Shown here: positions 44,978 through 56,089 of the stretch, in pieces
Layout: every line of letters starts with the position of its first letter
Numbering within the stretch: the first letter of the stretch is position 1
DNA from: Ceratothoa steindachneri
Taxonomy: Eukaryota; Arthropoda; Malacostraca; Isopoda; Cymothoidae
DNA length: 64,000 bases
NCBI GenBank assembly: GCA_963969495.1
Contig: OZ018318.1
Coordinates: 97,617,413-97,681,412 of the forward strand
Direction: 5' to 3'
Made by a program: the position numbers and the translations under genes
Notes under the pieces: generated by a model
What the model was told of the DNA's origin: nothing
What the model saw: only the letters and a program-made list of their open reading frames with translations
Databases searched by the model: none

Positions 44978-46870
44978 CTGTAAGGGAAAGAAAATAAATA
45001 ATATAAACCCAAATAATTAACGGAAATAAAAAAGTTTTATATTTTGAATAATAAATGTACTTAAATTATATTTATTTTGAAAACAAAACAAACTAAATAC
45101 TAAATAAATATTTCTAAATATTGGGTACATACATGGTTAATACCGTGGGGTATTTGCATACGCCAAACTGAAAAATTATCTCTTTCCATCGTAAGAGTTG
45201 CAGCAGGACTTACAATTTTTGAGCGTGCTCAATATCCAGAATCTTGAATCTACTGAGGAGAAAATGGATATTAGTTGAGAGATTTAAGAAAGGCGGGAGT
45301 TTAACAAGTTGTGGTGTCCAAACACTCTATGGTACTAAAGCAGGGTTAAATAGGAAGTAAAAGTCCTTTTGTTATGAACCACTTGAGAAAATCTTCTACG
45401 GAAGGACATAAACCAATTTCTGGCTTTGTTTAGGTGTGATTTTATTCCATTAGTCTTCTTATCTTTGTCACTTTTTCAACTTTTGCCGGATTTCTTTTAT
45501 CAGGTTTAAATTCGGAGTCTGGGCAGAATGCTTTTCTACGTTGATATTTTCAACAGCAAGAGGTTACTTTGCCGTGTATATGGACGAGCAGACAGACTCC
45601 AGCACTTGAAATTATACCCCACAACATAAAGTATCTAATTACAAATTAAACAATCCTTTTAGTGAACTGGGATTTAGTATTTTACATCAACGCCACCTTT
45701 ATTATGTCAATGATGCTTCCCATCTGATCCCTCCAAAATAAATTTGCTTTCTCTCTGAAAACACATTCTCAATTTTCAACACTCTACTGCATGTTCAGTA
45801 TCAGTGGCCAACCTAGCTATTTTATTCTCTTTACTAAGTTGTGACTTAGCAGTGAAGTTGGCTATATTTCCTACCTCTATCACGCGACTTTAACCAGTCT
45901 GGTTGAAACACATTCAGGTTTATTTTCTGGGCAACTGACCTTAATTACTGGCTGCTGTCTCAAATCGACCTTTCATAGGCAAAGGTTTGACCATGCAATC
46001 TTCTATGGGAGTATTCTTTCGAGGACCATCCATTTTATTCCTCTACACTCATGACCCTGTATCCTCATGCAAGTTTTATGCTTGAAATCACACATTTTTT
46101 CCTTATACAATATCTTGATATATTAGTCTGATTTCACAAGACAACCTGCTTTCTGAGGGATTTATTTTGACTGACACTCTTTTAGAACATTATATAGTTT
46201 TCATTATTTTGGGGGATATGAGAGATTTAAGGGATTGTTTTCTTGATTTGAATCTACCCTTTCTTCTAAGGCACATCATCTTCTTACTAACGTTTTATAT
46301 TAACTGTTCTATGTCAGGAAATTGAACGCTATCAGAAGTAAATTTCAAAGTAAATTTTCGGCAACTTTCTAGTTTAGGAAATTTTATTTAAATATCGATA
46401 ACTTTTCTTTGTGATCTTATCTTCGTATTATATTTATCCTCCTGCGGAACATCCCTAAAGTGTATCGTCCTATGTTTCTTTGAATTATCCTTAGCTTTTG
46501 GCGTTTTTTAGACTGTATTCATTTTTCACTTCAATAATCAAGAATATGAAGAGCCATAAATTAATGTGTTTGCGTTTTAAGCCGCTTCTGATGATATTGC
46601 TAAGGTTTCCTACTGCTCTCCACCACAATTACATTACCTAATTTTTTTATCTCTCTATTACTACCACGAGTTTCAAACTGTCTTAAGTATATCTATTCCT
46701 ATACTTGGTCGAAAATTTTATCGTCAATTTCACTTGTTTTATCTTCTGCAAAGTTAAGGATCACTACTTTCCTCATTGTAAAATTCATTGAAAATCCGAC
46801 TGTGAACCTCTATTTTATTAATTCTGTTATCATTGATTGCTATTTTTTATTTTTTTTTATTTGAAATAAA
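44978..46870. other. AT-rich spacer, nothing firmly recognised
   Basis: No frame longer than about 60 codons and no recognisable motif was found. Near 45,890 the minus strand reads QTGLKSRDRGRKYS, which was too weak to assign. Confidence 0.5.
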
Positions 46871-46877
46871 TAATATT

Positions 46878-47440
46878 ACAGGGTCTACTGTAAGTTAAGG
46901 TAAAGAAAAATCAATAAAATTACAAAAAAAGTCCCCAAAATTATTAAAATAAACTGTTCAAATTGTCTGTCTTTGTATCGCACACAAAATGGAAGACACA
47001 ATCCTGCGGATTAAGATTACAGTTTCTGGTCTAACATCAACTTCTCGTTACCGTGCATCCAGTTTTCTAGAAACTGTGTTTTACGGTAATTTCTAACCTT
47101 CGTGGCCTAACGCGAAGGGGCACGGTCATGCTAAACTTATCCAAGATCTTGCCTGCTCGGTTAAACAGGCTTGGGAAGTTTCTTCTGCTACGTATAACCG
47201 ATTACCGTCTCGTCAAGGAAGAAAGGAGTAACACTTTTTTAATATTTTATGAGGCGTTAGACCCCTTGTTCCTTGGAATAATCAAACCGCTGAGGGTTGG
47301 GTGGCGAAGTCTATCGAGTGTTCTCGTGATTGACTTCCGCGTAATAATAAAAGTTTGTGCTTCATTAGAGAACATGATTTTTATGAGAATTTTATTCTGC
47401 CCATTCGCAAAACTCAACTCGCCTATTAAGATCATCTTCT
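46878..47440 (-). pseudogene. second IS630/mariner-type transposase relic
   Basis: A single minus-strand frame read through stops gives VTPFFLDETVIGYT at about 47,190-47,235 and HDRAPSR near 47,115 (the HDGAPSH block with the second catalytic Asp). Next is ATKVRNYRKTQFLENWMHG (like VR-YL---FP-RWIGR). Upstream, VNHENTR resembles the VN-HN-R block. A TIR-like CAGGGTCTACTGTAAG next to TA lies at about 46,878. The copy is smaller and far more decayed than the one at 35.5 kb, and its other end was not found. Confidence 0.55.
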
Positions 47441-48285
47441 TCTAAACGATTTTTAATATTAAGGATGAAATGTCTGAAAATGCGGTGAATTCTGCTTATG
47501 GCTAACTCAATTTCACTGGATATACGTGGAAGTGACTTATTAGGCTGAGAGCGAGATTAGTCAACATAATGATACCTATGTCGTCTTCCGTAATAATCGT
47601 TGAAAGTCCGCTGCTTGGCTTGTCAGCAACGCATCCTTTTTCTTAAATTCGAGTATCAACTTGATATGTAGTTGTGGATGCATGTTGTTGAATTCTGTAG
47701 CAATTTTACAACGATGTGTGTCCCGACGTGCAAAATAATTATACCTTCCTCCTATCTAGAGAGTAGCATGATTTTTTTGCAACATAAGGAAAATATACAA
47801 ATCCTCATGTGTCCAGCTTCATGGGTTACCCTCTACATTTTAACCAAAGAGAAGGTGACCTAAATATCTCCCATTTTCCTGATTCTAGTTCAATCTCGCC
47901 CAACAAATTACTGTAAATCTCCTCAGGCACTCTGGTTAAAAGGGTTTGGGGAAGATTGGATACCCTTACCCTACTCATTTATTTTTTATATTAATACTGA
48001 TCGATGGATGACTAAATGCGAATTAAAAAATATATATATCTATGAGAGTATTTCAAATAAGGATTTGTTAATTTCCTGTTTATGTTGTACTCTAAGAACG
48101 GAAATGGTGTTTACATATCAAAAGTTTTACAAAATCTAAGAAACACATTTAGAGAAGTAAGTTATCTTCATTTTTTCTCTGCAATAAATATTAAACAGCC
48201 TGTAAATTGTCATAATTACCATTGGGACTTCTGAAACCTTCCAGTTCCGGTGGCTGATTTCAGCCAAATATTTTTGTTTGTGTGT
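47441..48285. other. spacer, nothing recognised
   Basis: No coding motif or repeat was recognised. It ends at the TA tract that bounds the tRNA-derived inverted repeat. Confidence 0.5.
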
Positions 48286-48288
48286 TAG

Positions 48289-48289
48289 T

Positions 48290-48330
<41 letters not shown>
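48289..48330. repeat. (TA)n microsatellite
   Basis: About 40 bp of TA at the left edge of the inverted repeat. Confidence 0.95.
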
Positions 48331-48334
<4 letters not shown>

Positions 48335-48650
48335 AAGAAGGAGCAAATGCAAGTTCTGCGGGTGATAACAACCACCACAGTGCTTTCGCCATATTTATTT
48401 TCTGCCTTTCAAAACAATTTTGAAGACAGAAATAAAGGTGCAGAAACCTTGCATTGCAGACTATATTACAATATAGTACAGGAAAGAGAAATTTGACGGA
48501 ATGAGCAATGAGACAAGAAACAGGAGTTTTTTAGAGGTAAGAGAAAGGGACATTAGAAGAAGACTAGAAACATAGAGAGCAGAGGGCGGCAATGAAGGCA
48601 ATCCTTTACCGAGAAGACAGAAATAACGCCAGGAGAAAAAAGTTTGAAAT

Positions 48651-48720
48651 TCCCGGCCGGGACTCGAACCCTGGTCTGCTGATTGCCGGTCAGATGCTCT
48701 ACCGCTGAGCTAACAGGCAC
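48651..48720 (-). tRNA. tRNA-derived head of the repeat unit, minus copy
   Basis: The minus strand carries an A box TTAGCTCAGCGGTAGAGC and a B box GGGTTCGAGTCCC with a T-arm and D-arm that fold. Compared with the plus copy it has TT for GT at the end of the acceptor region and CCAGG for CCCGG in the T-stem, so it is less canonical. Better regarded as a SINE-like head than a working tRNA. Confidence 0.45.
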
Positions 48721-49432
48721 AGTGCCTCTACTTCGCCCAAAGCGTCACCCCATCAAACCCAGTATCTCTCTAAGCTAGGAACCTCCAAGGAATTTTTATA
48801 CCTCATCTTCTTACCCGCTCACAATTTAAAGGCTCATCCCCAAGTCACATACAAAGAAGAAGGAGCAAATGCAAGTTCTGCGGGTGATAACAACCACCAC
48901 AGTGCTTTCCCAATATTTATTTTCTGCCTTTCAAAACAATTTTGAAGACAGAAATAAAGGTGCAGAAACCTTGCATTGCAGACTATATTACAATATAGTA
49001 CAGGAAAGAGAAATTTGACGGAATGAGCAATGAGACAAGAAACAGGAGTTTTTTAGAGGGAATTTCAAACTTTTTTCCCCTGGCGTTATTTCTGTCTTCT
49101 CGGTAAAGGATTGCCTTCATTGTGCCGCCCTCTGCTCTCTATGTTTCTAGTCTTCTTCTAATGTCCCTTTCTCTTACCTCTAAAAAACTCCTGTTTCTTG
49201 TCTCATTGCTCATTCCGTCAAATTTCTCTTTCCTGTACTATATTGTAATATAGTCTGCAATGCAAGGTTTCTGCACCTTTATTTCTGTCTTCAAAATTGT
49301 TTTGAAAGGCAGAAAATAAATATGGCGAAAGCACTGTGGTGGTTGTTATCACCCGCAGAACTTGCATTTGCTCATTCTTCTTTGTATGTGACTTGGGGAT
49401 GAGCCTTTAAATTGTGAGCGGGTAAGAAGATG

Positions 49433-49445
49433 AGGTATAAAAATT
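49433..49445 (+). promoter_or_regulatory. TATA-like element upstream of the tRNA-like head
   Basis: GAGGTATAAAAATTCC lies about 75 bp before the tRNA-like head. The same sequence is in the left arm. Upstream TATA elements occur near some arthropod tRNA genes; relevance is inferred. Confidence 0.25.
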
Positions 49446-49516
49446 CCTTGGAGGTTCCTAGCTTAGAGAGATACTGGGTTTGATGGGGTGACGCTTTGGG
49501 CGAAGTAGAGTCACTG

Positions 49517-49587
49517 TGCCTGGTAGCTCAGCGGTAGAGCATCTGACCGGCAATCAGCAGACCCGGGTTCGAGTCCCGGCCGGGAAT
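49517..49587 (+). tRNA. tRNA-derived head of the repeat unit, plus copy
   Basis: A cloverleaf can be drawn: acceptor TGCCTGG/CCGGGAA (one G-A mismatch), D-arm GCTC/GAGC, anticodon stem CTGA/TCAG and T-arm CCGGG-TTCGAGT-CCCGG. The 7-base anticodon loop CCGGCAA would give anticodon GGC (Ala), but position 33 is C rather than the near-universal T. A and B boxes are intact. It sits in a repeated unit, so a tRNA-derived SINE or amplified pseudogene is more likely than a functional tRNA. Confidence 0.5.
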
Positions 49588-49758
49588 TTCAAACTTTTTT
49601 CCCCTGGCGTTATTTCTGTCTTCTCGGTAAAGGATTGCCTTCATTGTGCCGCCCTCTGCTCTCTATGTTTCTAGTCTTCTTCTAATGTCCCTTTCTCTTA
49701 CCTCTAAAAAACTCCTGTTTCTTGTCTCATTGCTCATTCCGTCAAATTTCTCTTTCCT

Positions 49759-49764
<6 letters not shown>

Positions 49765-49829
<65 letters not shown>
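49765..49829. repeat. (TA)n microsatellite
   Basis: About 65 bp of TA that truncates the right arm of the inverted repeat. Confidence 0.95.
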
Positions 49830-49831
<2 letters not shown>

Positions 49832-51540
49832 ACACTCATTTTTAAACCAAGATAAAAGGAACATGTATAATGTATAGGAGAGCTGTCTTGTAGTATTTCA
49901 TAACCCATATTCACTCTATTGAGGTCGAGATTCTGGGAGATTTCAGTAAAAATCTTTCTTTTCTCATCAGTGCCAAGAGACAGGAAGAAATGTCAGAGTC
50001 TGTATTTATAAGCTCTATATGTATCAAAGGTAATCACAAAATAGGTATAAAGCAAATATACAGCGGCATATATTAGGAGACAATTTTGTGAAGCTATTTG
50101 TTATCACTCATCAAGACGGGATGAAAATAGAAGCGGAATTTGAAAAGATAAAACATTCCTATTTTAATGATGAGAGAAGTGCAACATTTCAATCAACATG
50201 TAAATTGTTTATTTATTAAAAATGAAAAAACCTTTGGTAACGATGTTTCTCGCATTTTCATGTATCCATTTACTGTAAATGAGTTTAAGCATAACTACTG
50301 CAATGAATGGTAAAGAAAATCAAGAAATCTGTTTTAAAAGATCATTTTATTTTTTTTTAAATTGAGACAGAAAATGGTTCTCAGCAATCAGCTTTCCAAT
50401 TAGATTTCAGGCAGAGTTTACGGCTTTTCTCTTAATACAAAACGAATTAAACACCTCATTTGAATTTCTGTTGTGCAAGAGTAACTGTTTATATAATGGC
50501 TAGATTTATTATTTAGGGGTTGAAACAATTTGCTATTCGTGATCAAATATATTGTGTCTCTTTGATACCAAATCGTAAAATAAAGGGAGAATAATTATAA
50601 ATTATAATGAACTAGTTGCGCCTGCTTTGTTACTATTTCAAACTGTTAAAAAATCAACTTTAAGATAGTTTCTTTACATTTTCCCATGTTTTTTGTCCTG
50701 TAAATTTCGCCCAAAAGTGTTTTTGACAGCATTAATCTTTCTGCCTTGAAATCCACCTAAGATTTTCAAGATGCGATGTCGAAAGTCAAGAGAATGAACC
50801 TATCTGCCTACTGGATGTAATGTAACAAAAGGGGGCATTTAAATGATACGTAGATTCCCAATTGTTCAGTAATTTCATTGAAGCCTGAGCTGCGCCAATT
50901 GAATTGTCGATGAAAAGTACTCCTAATAGACTTTGGAGGTAAAAATATGTGGACCAGACATTATTAACCCAGTTAAGGTCTTTGAAGTACTTTCAGCTTT
51001 ACTGGCCCATCATCTCTAAGCAAACCTTCATCCGAGTGTAAAAAATCTTCTGGGGGTGTTTTCACAAACCTTAGACATGTGACTGTGGCTTATATTATTC
51101 CTTTAAAGTACTCTGTTGCAAATTGTTGGTGAGATTAAGATGAAAAAGTTATCCAGATCAGAATCTCTTGCTTTCATGGGGTCAGAAACCTTTGTATTAA
51201 TTTGATTGTCTGAGAAACCAAGATAATCAGTTATATTGCAATGATCGAACATTCCATTACTTTCCTTGGAAACGTCAAAATCATATTCGTCATTCTGGAT
51301 GGTAAGATTCTGTATCCGGAGACTTATGACAAAGTAGGTCGTCGTCAAATGAGCCACCGCACTGAAAAGTAAAATTGATGGTAAGAACACACAGGACGAG
51401 GTTGATGATAATCAATATCCTGTATTAAAATGTCGTTATCAGTTGAGCTACCCTATAGGGAGCGGCAGTATTGAACTTTTTGTGACGTTGACAGTAATTT
51501 GTTTTACATTGTTCATCTGTATGCTGCAATCTTTCATTTC
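49830..51540. other. AT-rich spacer, nothing firmly recognised
   Basis: The longest frame is 95 codons on the minus strand (51,103-51,390, MFLPSILLFSAVAHLTTTYF...), with no recognised domain and no supporting context. Confidence 0.5.
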
Positions 51541-52139
51541 ATTCCACGCTTCTTGGCCCCGTAATGGGCGCGGCGATTTGCCATCCTGGCTGCCGTGCTG
51601 ACGGGAACTAGCGCTCTGTCAAGCCCCAGCTTAGCCTCTCTTCTTTCGTTCAGATAGCCTGTATTTCTCCCCTACTTCGTAGCTTTTCATACAACCTCTC
51701 CCACATCTTTCTCTGGTCATCCTCTCATTTCACAGGGTAGATGCTGATCTTCTTCTCAGCCAACCGTCCCGGATCGGGGCTGAGGGGGGAGGGGACAATG
51801 TTCCCTAACCCCTGAGCTCTGGTCTGGGGTGGTTGGTTCTTAACAACCCGCTTCATCCCCACCCCATACCTTCCTCACATCCCTTTTCCTTTACTCTTTA
51901 TAATCTATCTTTTTACGCCGTGTCTAAGGTGGAGCCGCCATGCCGATGGACTGCCAGGCCACCAGGTGGGAGGGGTGGTCCTGAAAGCGGCAACTGGCTC
52001 TGCCAAGGCTGTAAGCACCTCTTGCAGTGCGGGCAACTGCGAGAGGTGATTAGCTAGCGCATCGCGTAATTAAAAGAGGGTCACCATGACCATGTATGAA
52101 AAAGTAAAAAAAAAAACAAATCTCTCCCTAATTCCCATT

Positions 52140-54061
52140 GCTCATCAACGAAGCCACCCTCGAGCAGCTCCACCGAAAAAAATGGAGGTTCCTCTCCCGC
52201 CCCTGTGTTTGCGCAGGGGACCCTGGATATTTCTCTAACCGGAGAGGTGGCTTATTCCTCTCCTACGACTACAGATGTAGGGGACTCCCCATCACCCCTG
52301 TCTCTGGAGGTGCTTTCGGGCACCTCCCTATTTCAAGCGGCAGTCCCTCTTTTCTTTTCTAAGGGGACTGCCAAGAAAGCCAGCAGGCAACTTAGTGCCA
52401 ACCGCCCCTCGGGGAAGCGACTTGGTAGGGCAAACCCCCTTAGAGGGGAGAGAGAAGCCAGGCCCCTTCGGTCACTTCCCTCAAAAGACCTGCTGGCCAG
52501 AATATTAAACCTTGCCGGGGTCAAGACCTGTGCCTCCCCACACCACCTGACTAATGACAATGCTGCCAACGGGACCTGCGATGTCGGGGAAGGGGGGGGG
52601 AAATGACCAACTGGAGACCGCCCCTGAGGTAGACATGGTCCTTGAGGCAACCCAGCCTCAGACGGTAGGGCTTTCCATCGGAGGGAACCCTGGATAGGCA
52701 CCAAGCACCGAACATGAATCCGCCGCTATGCAAGGGCCTCCTCAAACGGCTAGGGCTTCTGAGGCAGTACAAAGAGGGGAGGGATCTCCTCCGACCAGTG
52801 ACCCTACGACTACTAGAACCTTCTCCATTTCGGAGAAGGACCCGGCTGAGACCGGTCCATCTGGCCTGGCAAGTCCGTCCGGGGGAGGTGAGAAGAGGGT
52901 TTATTTCCCGCCCACCTCTCCGAAAAAGAAAACAAGAAAAAGACCGAGAAGATTCGGCGCTCCTCTCCATCTGAGGGGGCTGCTGGGACGGATGGGTCTG
53001 CTGCTACGGTAAGCGACCAAGCCAAGATTGGCACATCCGGCCCCTCTGCTCCATCGGGTGCGGAATCCCTAACTATGACAAAGACCAAAAGGGCACAGGG
53101 CGGAGCCTCGATAATATCGGGGCCCCTGATTCAGAGGTTACCTGGCGTTTTCGAGCCCGCCGGCTTCAAACGCTTGCTTTTTATTCGCTCCACTGATGGC
53201 ACCATGTTGGCCAAGGGCAACATGATCCATCAGAGAAAAGGATTAGCTAGTGCAATTGGTAGAGAGCCGAAGGTGACCCATTTCTCGGACGGGGCCCTCT
53301 GGCGAATGCGGCGAATCCTGCCGAGGCGGCCAAGATAAGTGCTCTTCGGAGACTTCATGGCACCCCAGTGAGTGTGACGCTGCACACTACCATGAACTTT
53401 GTGGAAGGAGTAGTTTATGCGATGGAATTCGTTGACTACTCCATAGAGGACATCACCTTATAGCTGGTCGACCATGGAGCAGTCAAGGTCGAACGTGTGA
53501 TAAGAAAACAGGGAGGGGCCTCGAGACCCACCCCTACACTCTTCGTCACGTTCGATTGTGACAAGCTCCCTGAGTCGGTGCGTGCCGGTTGATACCGTTA
53601 CCGCGTGAAGGCATTCGTGCCACTGGCGCACCGTTTCCCGTTAGGCGAGATGGCCACGTGCCTCCACCGAGTCGTTAGACTCAAAGGAGGCAACACCACT
53701 GTAGTTGGTCGCCAGGCCATCTTCTGGGGTTCCTATAGCTGTCCTCCAAAAGGTGGACAGCAACAAAAGAGCATCGGCTCCTTCGACCACGCCTAGTGGT
53801 GGGCTGAGTTGCTCGGAGGTGGTGTTTCCTCGAAAAAAGGGCCCCCCGCCTCCGAAGCCGCAACGTCCTCCTAAGGTTTCAAGGCGGAGGGAGGAAAAGA
53901 CTCACATGGCGAGCCCAACCTCCTCCAATAAGTCCTCGAAGGCAACAACGCTTTTTCCGGCCAACAGCGCTCGAGGATTTGCCTCCGGGAAGCGTAAGGC
54001 CATTCCCGTAAGGGTCTTCTGTTCGAGGAATGCCCCCGCGTCTCATCCGAGCTATGCCTGA
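52140..54061 (+). pseudogene. I-clade LINE ORF1 (gag-like) relic
   Basis: Open stretches in shifting frames cover the region. Recognisable blocks are GVFEPAGFKRLLFIRSTDGT, HGTPVSVTLHTTMNFVEGVV, VDHGAVKVERVIRKQGG, PTLFVTFDCDKLPESVRAG and YRYRVKAFVPLAHR. These resemble the RNA-binding gag domain of I-factor-type ORF1, which is followed by CCHC knuckles; here the knuckle region (about 53,630-53,760) is frame-shifted and only traces remain (RRDGHV, GSYSCP). The N-terminal third is low-complexity Pro/Ser/Lys-rich. Start codon not assignable. Confidence 0.6.
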
Positions 54062-54325
54062 AGGGCATATTACTTAAATGGAATTGCCGTGGACTCCGGG
54101 CGAACTGGGGGAGCTTCAGAGGCTTGTCTCGTCCAGTTCCACGTTAGCTAGGCGCGTTCCCCCTGCCCACCCTTCCGGAGTATAAAGGTTTTGCGACGCC
54201 ACCAACGCAGGATGGCAGGGCTAGGGGATGCGCGGTTTACACCCAGCATAATCTTTCCGTTTTTTCTTTTACTTTAGATACCTCCTTTCAGGCAGTAGCT
54301 GTGCAGCTTCACCTGGATAAGAGGC

Positions 54326-55558
54326 TGTCGTAGAATGGACTCTCGACGATATGAAATATATAACTATTCGTTAAGCGAGCTTCTTTAATTATCTTTAAAG
54401 TGCGTTGATGTCTGGCAGGCCGATATTATGTATCTTCGATATGCTTAAGAAGTGGAACTGAGCTCAAGGATAATAATATTGCTATCATTAATAAAATAGA
54501 GTTTTATTAATAATAACTATCAACAATACGTAAAACGGAAAATATTGACATAAACAGAGAATGGAAAGGGTCGTGGGGGCTCGAGGTAATCCGAGGATTA
54601 AAGGATTTAAAAAGGTAAAACAAATATAGAGTTAAAGGGATGGAATGGTTCGCTAAACCATTTAAAGCACAGGATAGAATTGACAAAAGGGTTAAGTACT
54701 CAAGGTAACGTTTGGCTTACGCAATTTTATACTTGTGGTGCAGTGGAAGGCAAGGTGAAGGAATTTTCGGTCCGCTGGCGAGTTCCAGCCGAAGATGGGG
54801 AATAAAAGGATTCTGACGTGGCGTCTTGGGAATGAAAACCATTTCTCGACGAACGGCTTGGAGATCAATGGTTGTTCTACGTTGTTCTCTTCTGAACAAC
54901 AGGGAAGGTGAGAACCGTCTCTTGTCTACGGGCTTAAGAACAATGGCTGTTCTAATGTTGTTTTCTTCTGAACAACAAGGGGGAAGGGTGAGAACCGCTT
55001 CTTGGCGAACGGGCTCAAAACGAACAATGGCTGTTCTAACGTTGTTCTCTTTCTGAACAACGGGGGAAGAGTGAGAACCGTTTCTTGTCAATGGGGCTCG
55101 AACGAACAATAGCTGTTCTAACGTTGTTCTCTTTCTGAACAACGAGGGGGAAGCCTTGAGGACTTGGCGTCACTAAAGGCTCGAACCTTGGCACTCAAGG
55201 GATATTGTCCTCCTTCTGGACAAGTGATGGTGAATCTCGAGGTTGAGGTCCCTTAGCACACAAAGTGAGAGAGGGTCGTGGTGATGTTTCGTGACGAAAA
55301 TATGGATCTCCAATCTGATCTTAGTGGTAAAGTTTCCATCTAAATAGTCGAGACACTCCCTTGGCGTGAGGGACAATGGAGTGGGAGCTTCGAGGGAATG
55401 CACAGCCAAGCCTGGGAACAATGCCTTATCTGCCCATAAGCCTAACTCAATCTGGCGAGGTCGGCGTATGGGGGCGAAGATGCACGTGGGAGCATCGTGG
55501 TTTTAAATAATATGTGATAGGGGTTGAAATTAACGCGTTTTCAACCCGTTCTCTCACA
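54326..55558. mobile_element. solo LTR, 1,233 bp, with 5 bp target duplication
   Basis: The segment starts TGTCGTAGAATGG and ends TCTCACA, and is flanked on both sides by GAGGC (54,321-54,325 and 55,559-55,563). The disrupted reading frame of the host LINE is continuous when it is removed. TG...CA ends, a 5 bp duplication and lack of coding capacity define a solo LTR. The internal domain was lost, presumably by LTR-LTR recombination. The family cannot be named from the LTR alone. Confidence 0.9.
54834..55152. repeat. four ~80 bp tandem units inside the solo LTR
   Basis: Units start near 54,834, 54,910, 54,990 and 55,073. Each contains GAGAACCG-TTCTTG-C-A-GGGCT, AACAATGGCTGTTCTAA-GTTG and TTCTCTT-CTGAACAAC. 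The inverted pair GTTGTTC/GAACAAC makes each unit a potential hairpin. On the minus strand they give a repeated frame with AIVL and VRTA motifs, which is an artefact. Confidence 0.85.
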
Positions 55559-56089
55559 GAGGCATACTATCATTTCTGCGTATATTCCACCGTCAGCTAT
55601 CTTCGAGGCGGGGGACTTTCGCCGCGTCGTGGCAAGGTTGCAGAGGCCCTTTCTCTTGCTCGGAGATCTGAACAGCAGGAATCCTCTCTCGGGAGATTAC
55701 TCAATAAATGCCAGGGGACAAGTCCTTGCTGATCTGATTGACAAGCCTAAGATGGGTCTCCTAAACGTGGATGAGTTTACGCATCACTACCCGAGAACCG
55801 CTTCATTTTCTTGCCTTGACCTATCTTTCGACTCTTCGGATGCTTAGCCTGATTTCGCTTGGAGGGTTATCAATTACCTCCATGGTAGTAATCACTTTTC
55901 CATTCAAATATCCTTTTCAGGGCAACTGCCGCCTGAGATCCCACCTCCGTGGTGCTTGGCACGGTCGCGGTGGCCAGCATTTAAGGAAATGACAGAATTC
56001 TCTATCTCAGTCGAGGAGTTTAGGTTGGTAGATGAGGCCGTTGAGTTCTTCTCCGGCAACCTCATCGCCGCGTCCTGACTACTATTCCT

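Larger units (their letters stand above)
48331..49764. repeat. near-perfect 588 bp inverted repeat of a tRNA-derived unit
   Basis: Arm one, 48,472-49,059, is the reverse complement of arm two, 49,177-49,764, with only a few mismatches seen by eye. The 117 bp loop lies at 49,060-49,176. Each arm holds a tRNA-like head, a ~130 bp spacer and a ~200-325 bp body. The body is also repeated directly: GAATTTCAAACTTTTTTCCC starts at 49,060 and again at 49,585, a period of about 525 bp. The left arm side extends further to 48,331, whereas the right stops at a TA tract after CCTGTACTA. The frame at 48,278-48,496 is not a gene. Confidence 0.9.
54062..56060 (+). pseudogene. I-clade LINE ORF2 endonuclease relic, split by a solo LTR
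   Basis: The domain begins LLKWNCRGLRANWG (typical I-type endonuclease start with the catalytic Asn), continues LPEYKGFATPPTQDGRARG, CAVYTQHNLSV and QAVAVQLHLDKR, and is cut at 54,325. After the LTR it resumes with HTIISAYIPPSAIFEAGDFR, then PFLLLGDLNSRNPLSGDY (catalytic Asp/Asn), ASFSCLDLSF and LHGSNHFSIQISF (GSDH changed to GSNH). Removing the LTR and one target copy restores a continuous DKR-HTIIS frame, which confirms the insertion. Further frameshifts exist. Confidence 0.82.

Noticed and set aside
48650..49588. Possible functional tRNA-Ala genes
   Set aside because: C at position 33, an acceptor mismatch, and placement inside an inverted and directly repeated unit favour a tRNA-derived repeat; listed only as tRNA-like.
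43180..49830. CRISPR-like array from repeated short motifs
   Set aside because: Repeats are long, diverged and without unique regularly spaced spacers; the sequence is eukaryotic.
51103..51390. 95-codon minus-strand frame with a hydrophobic start
   Set aside because: No recognised domain, no neighbouring exon or promoter signal; such a frame can occur by chance.
54717..55142. 141-codon minus-strand frame with internal protein repeats
   Set aside because: The repeats mirror the ~80 bp DNA tandem units of the solo LTR; no coding signature.
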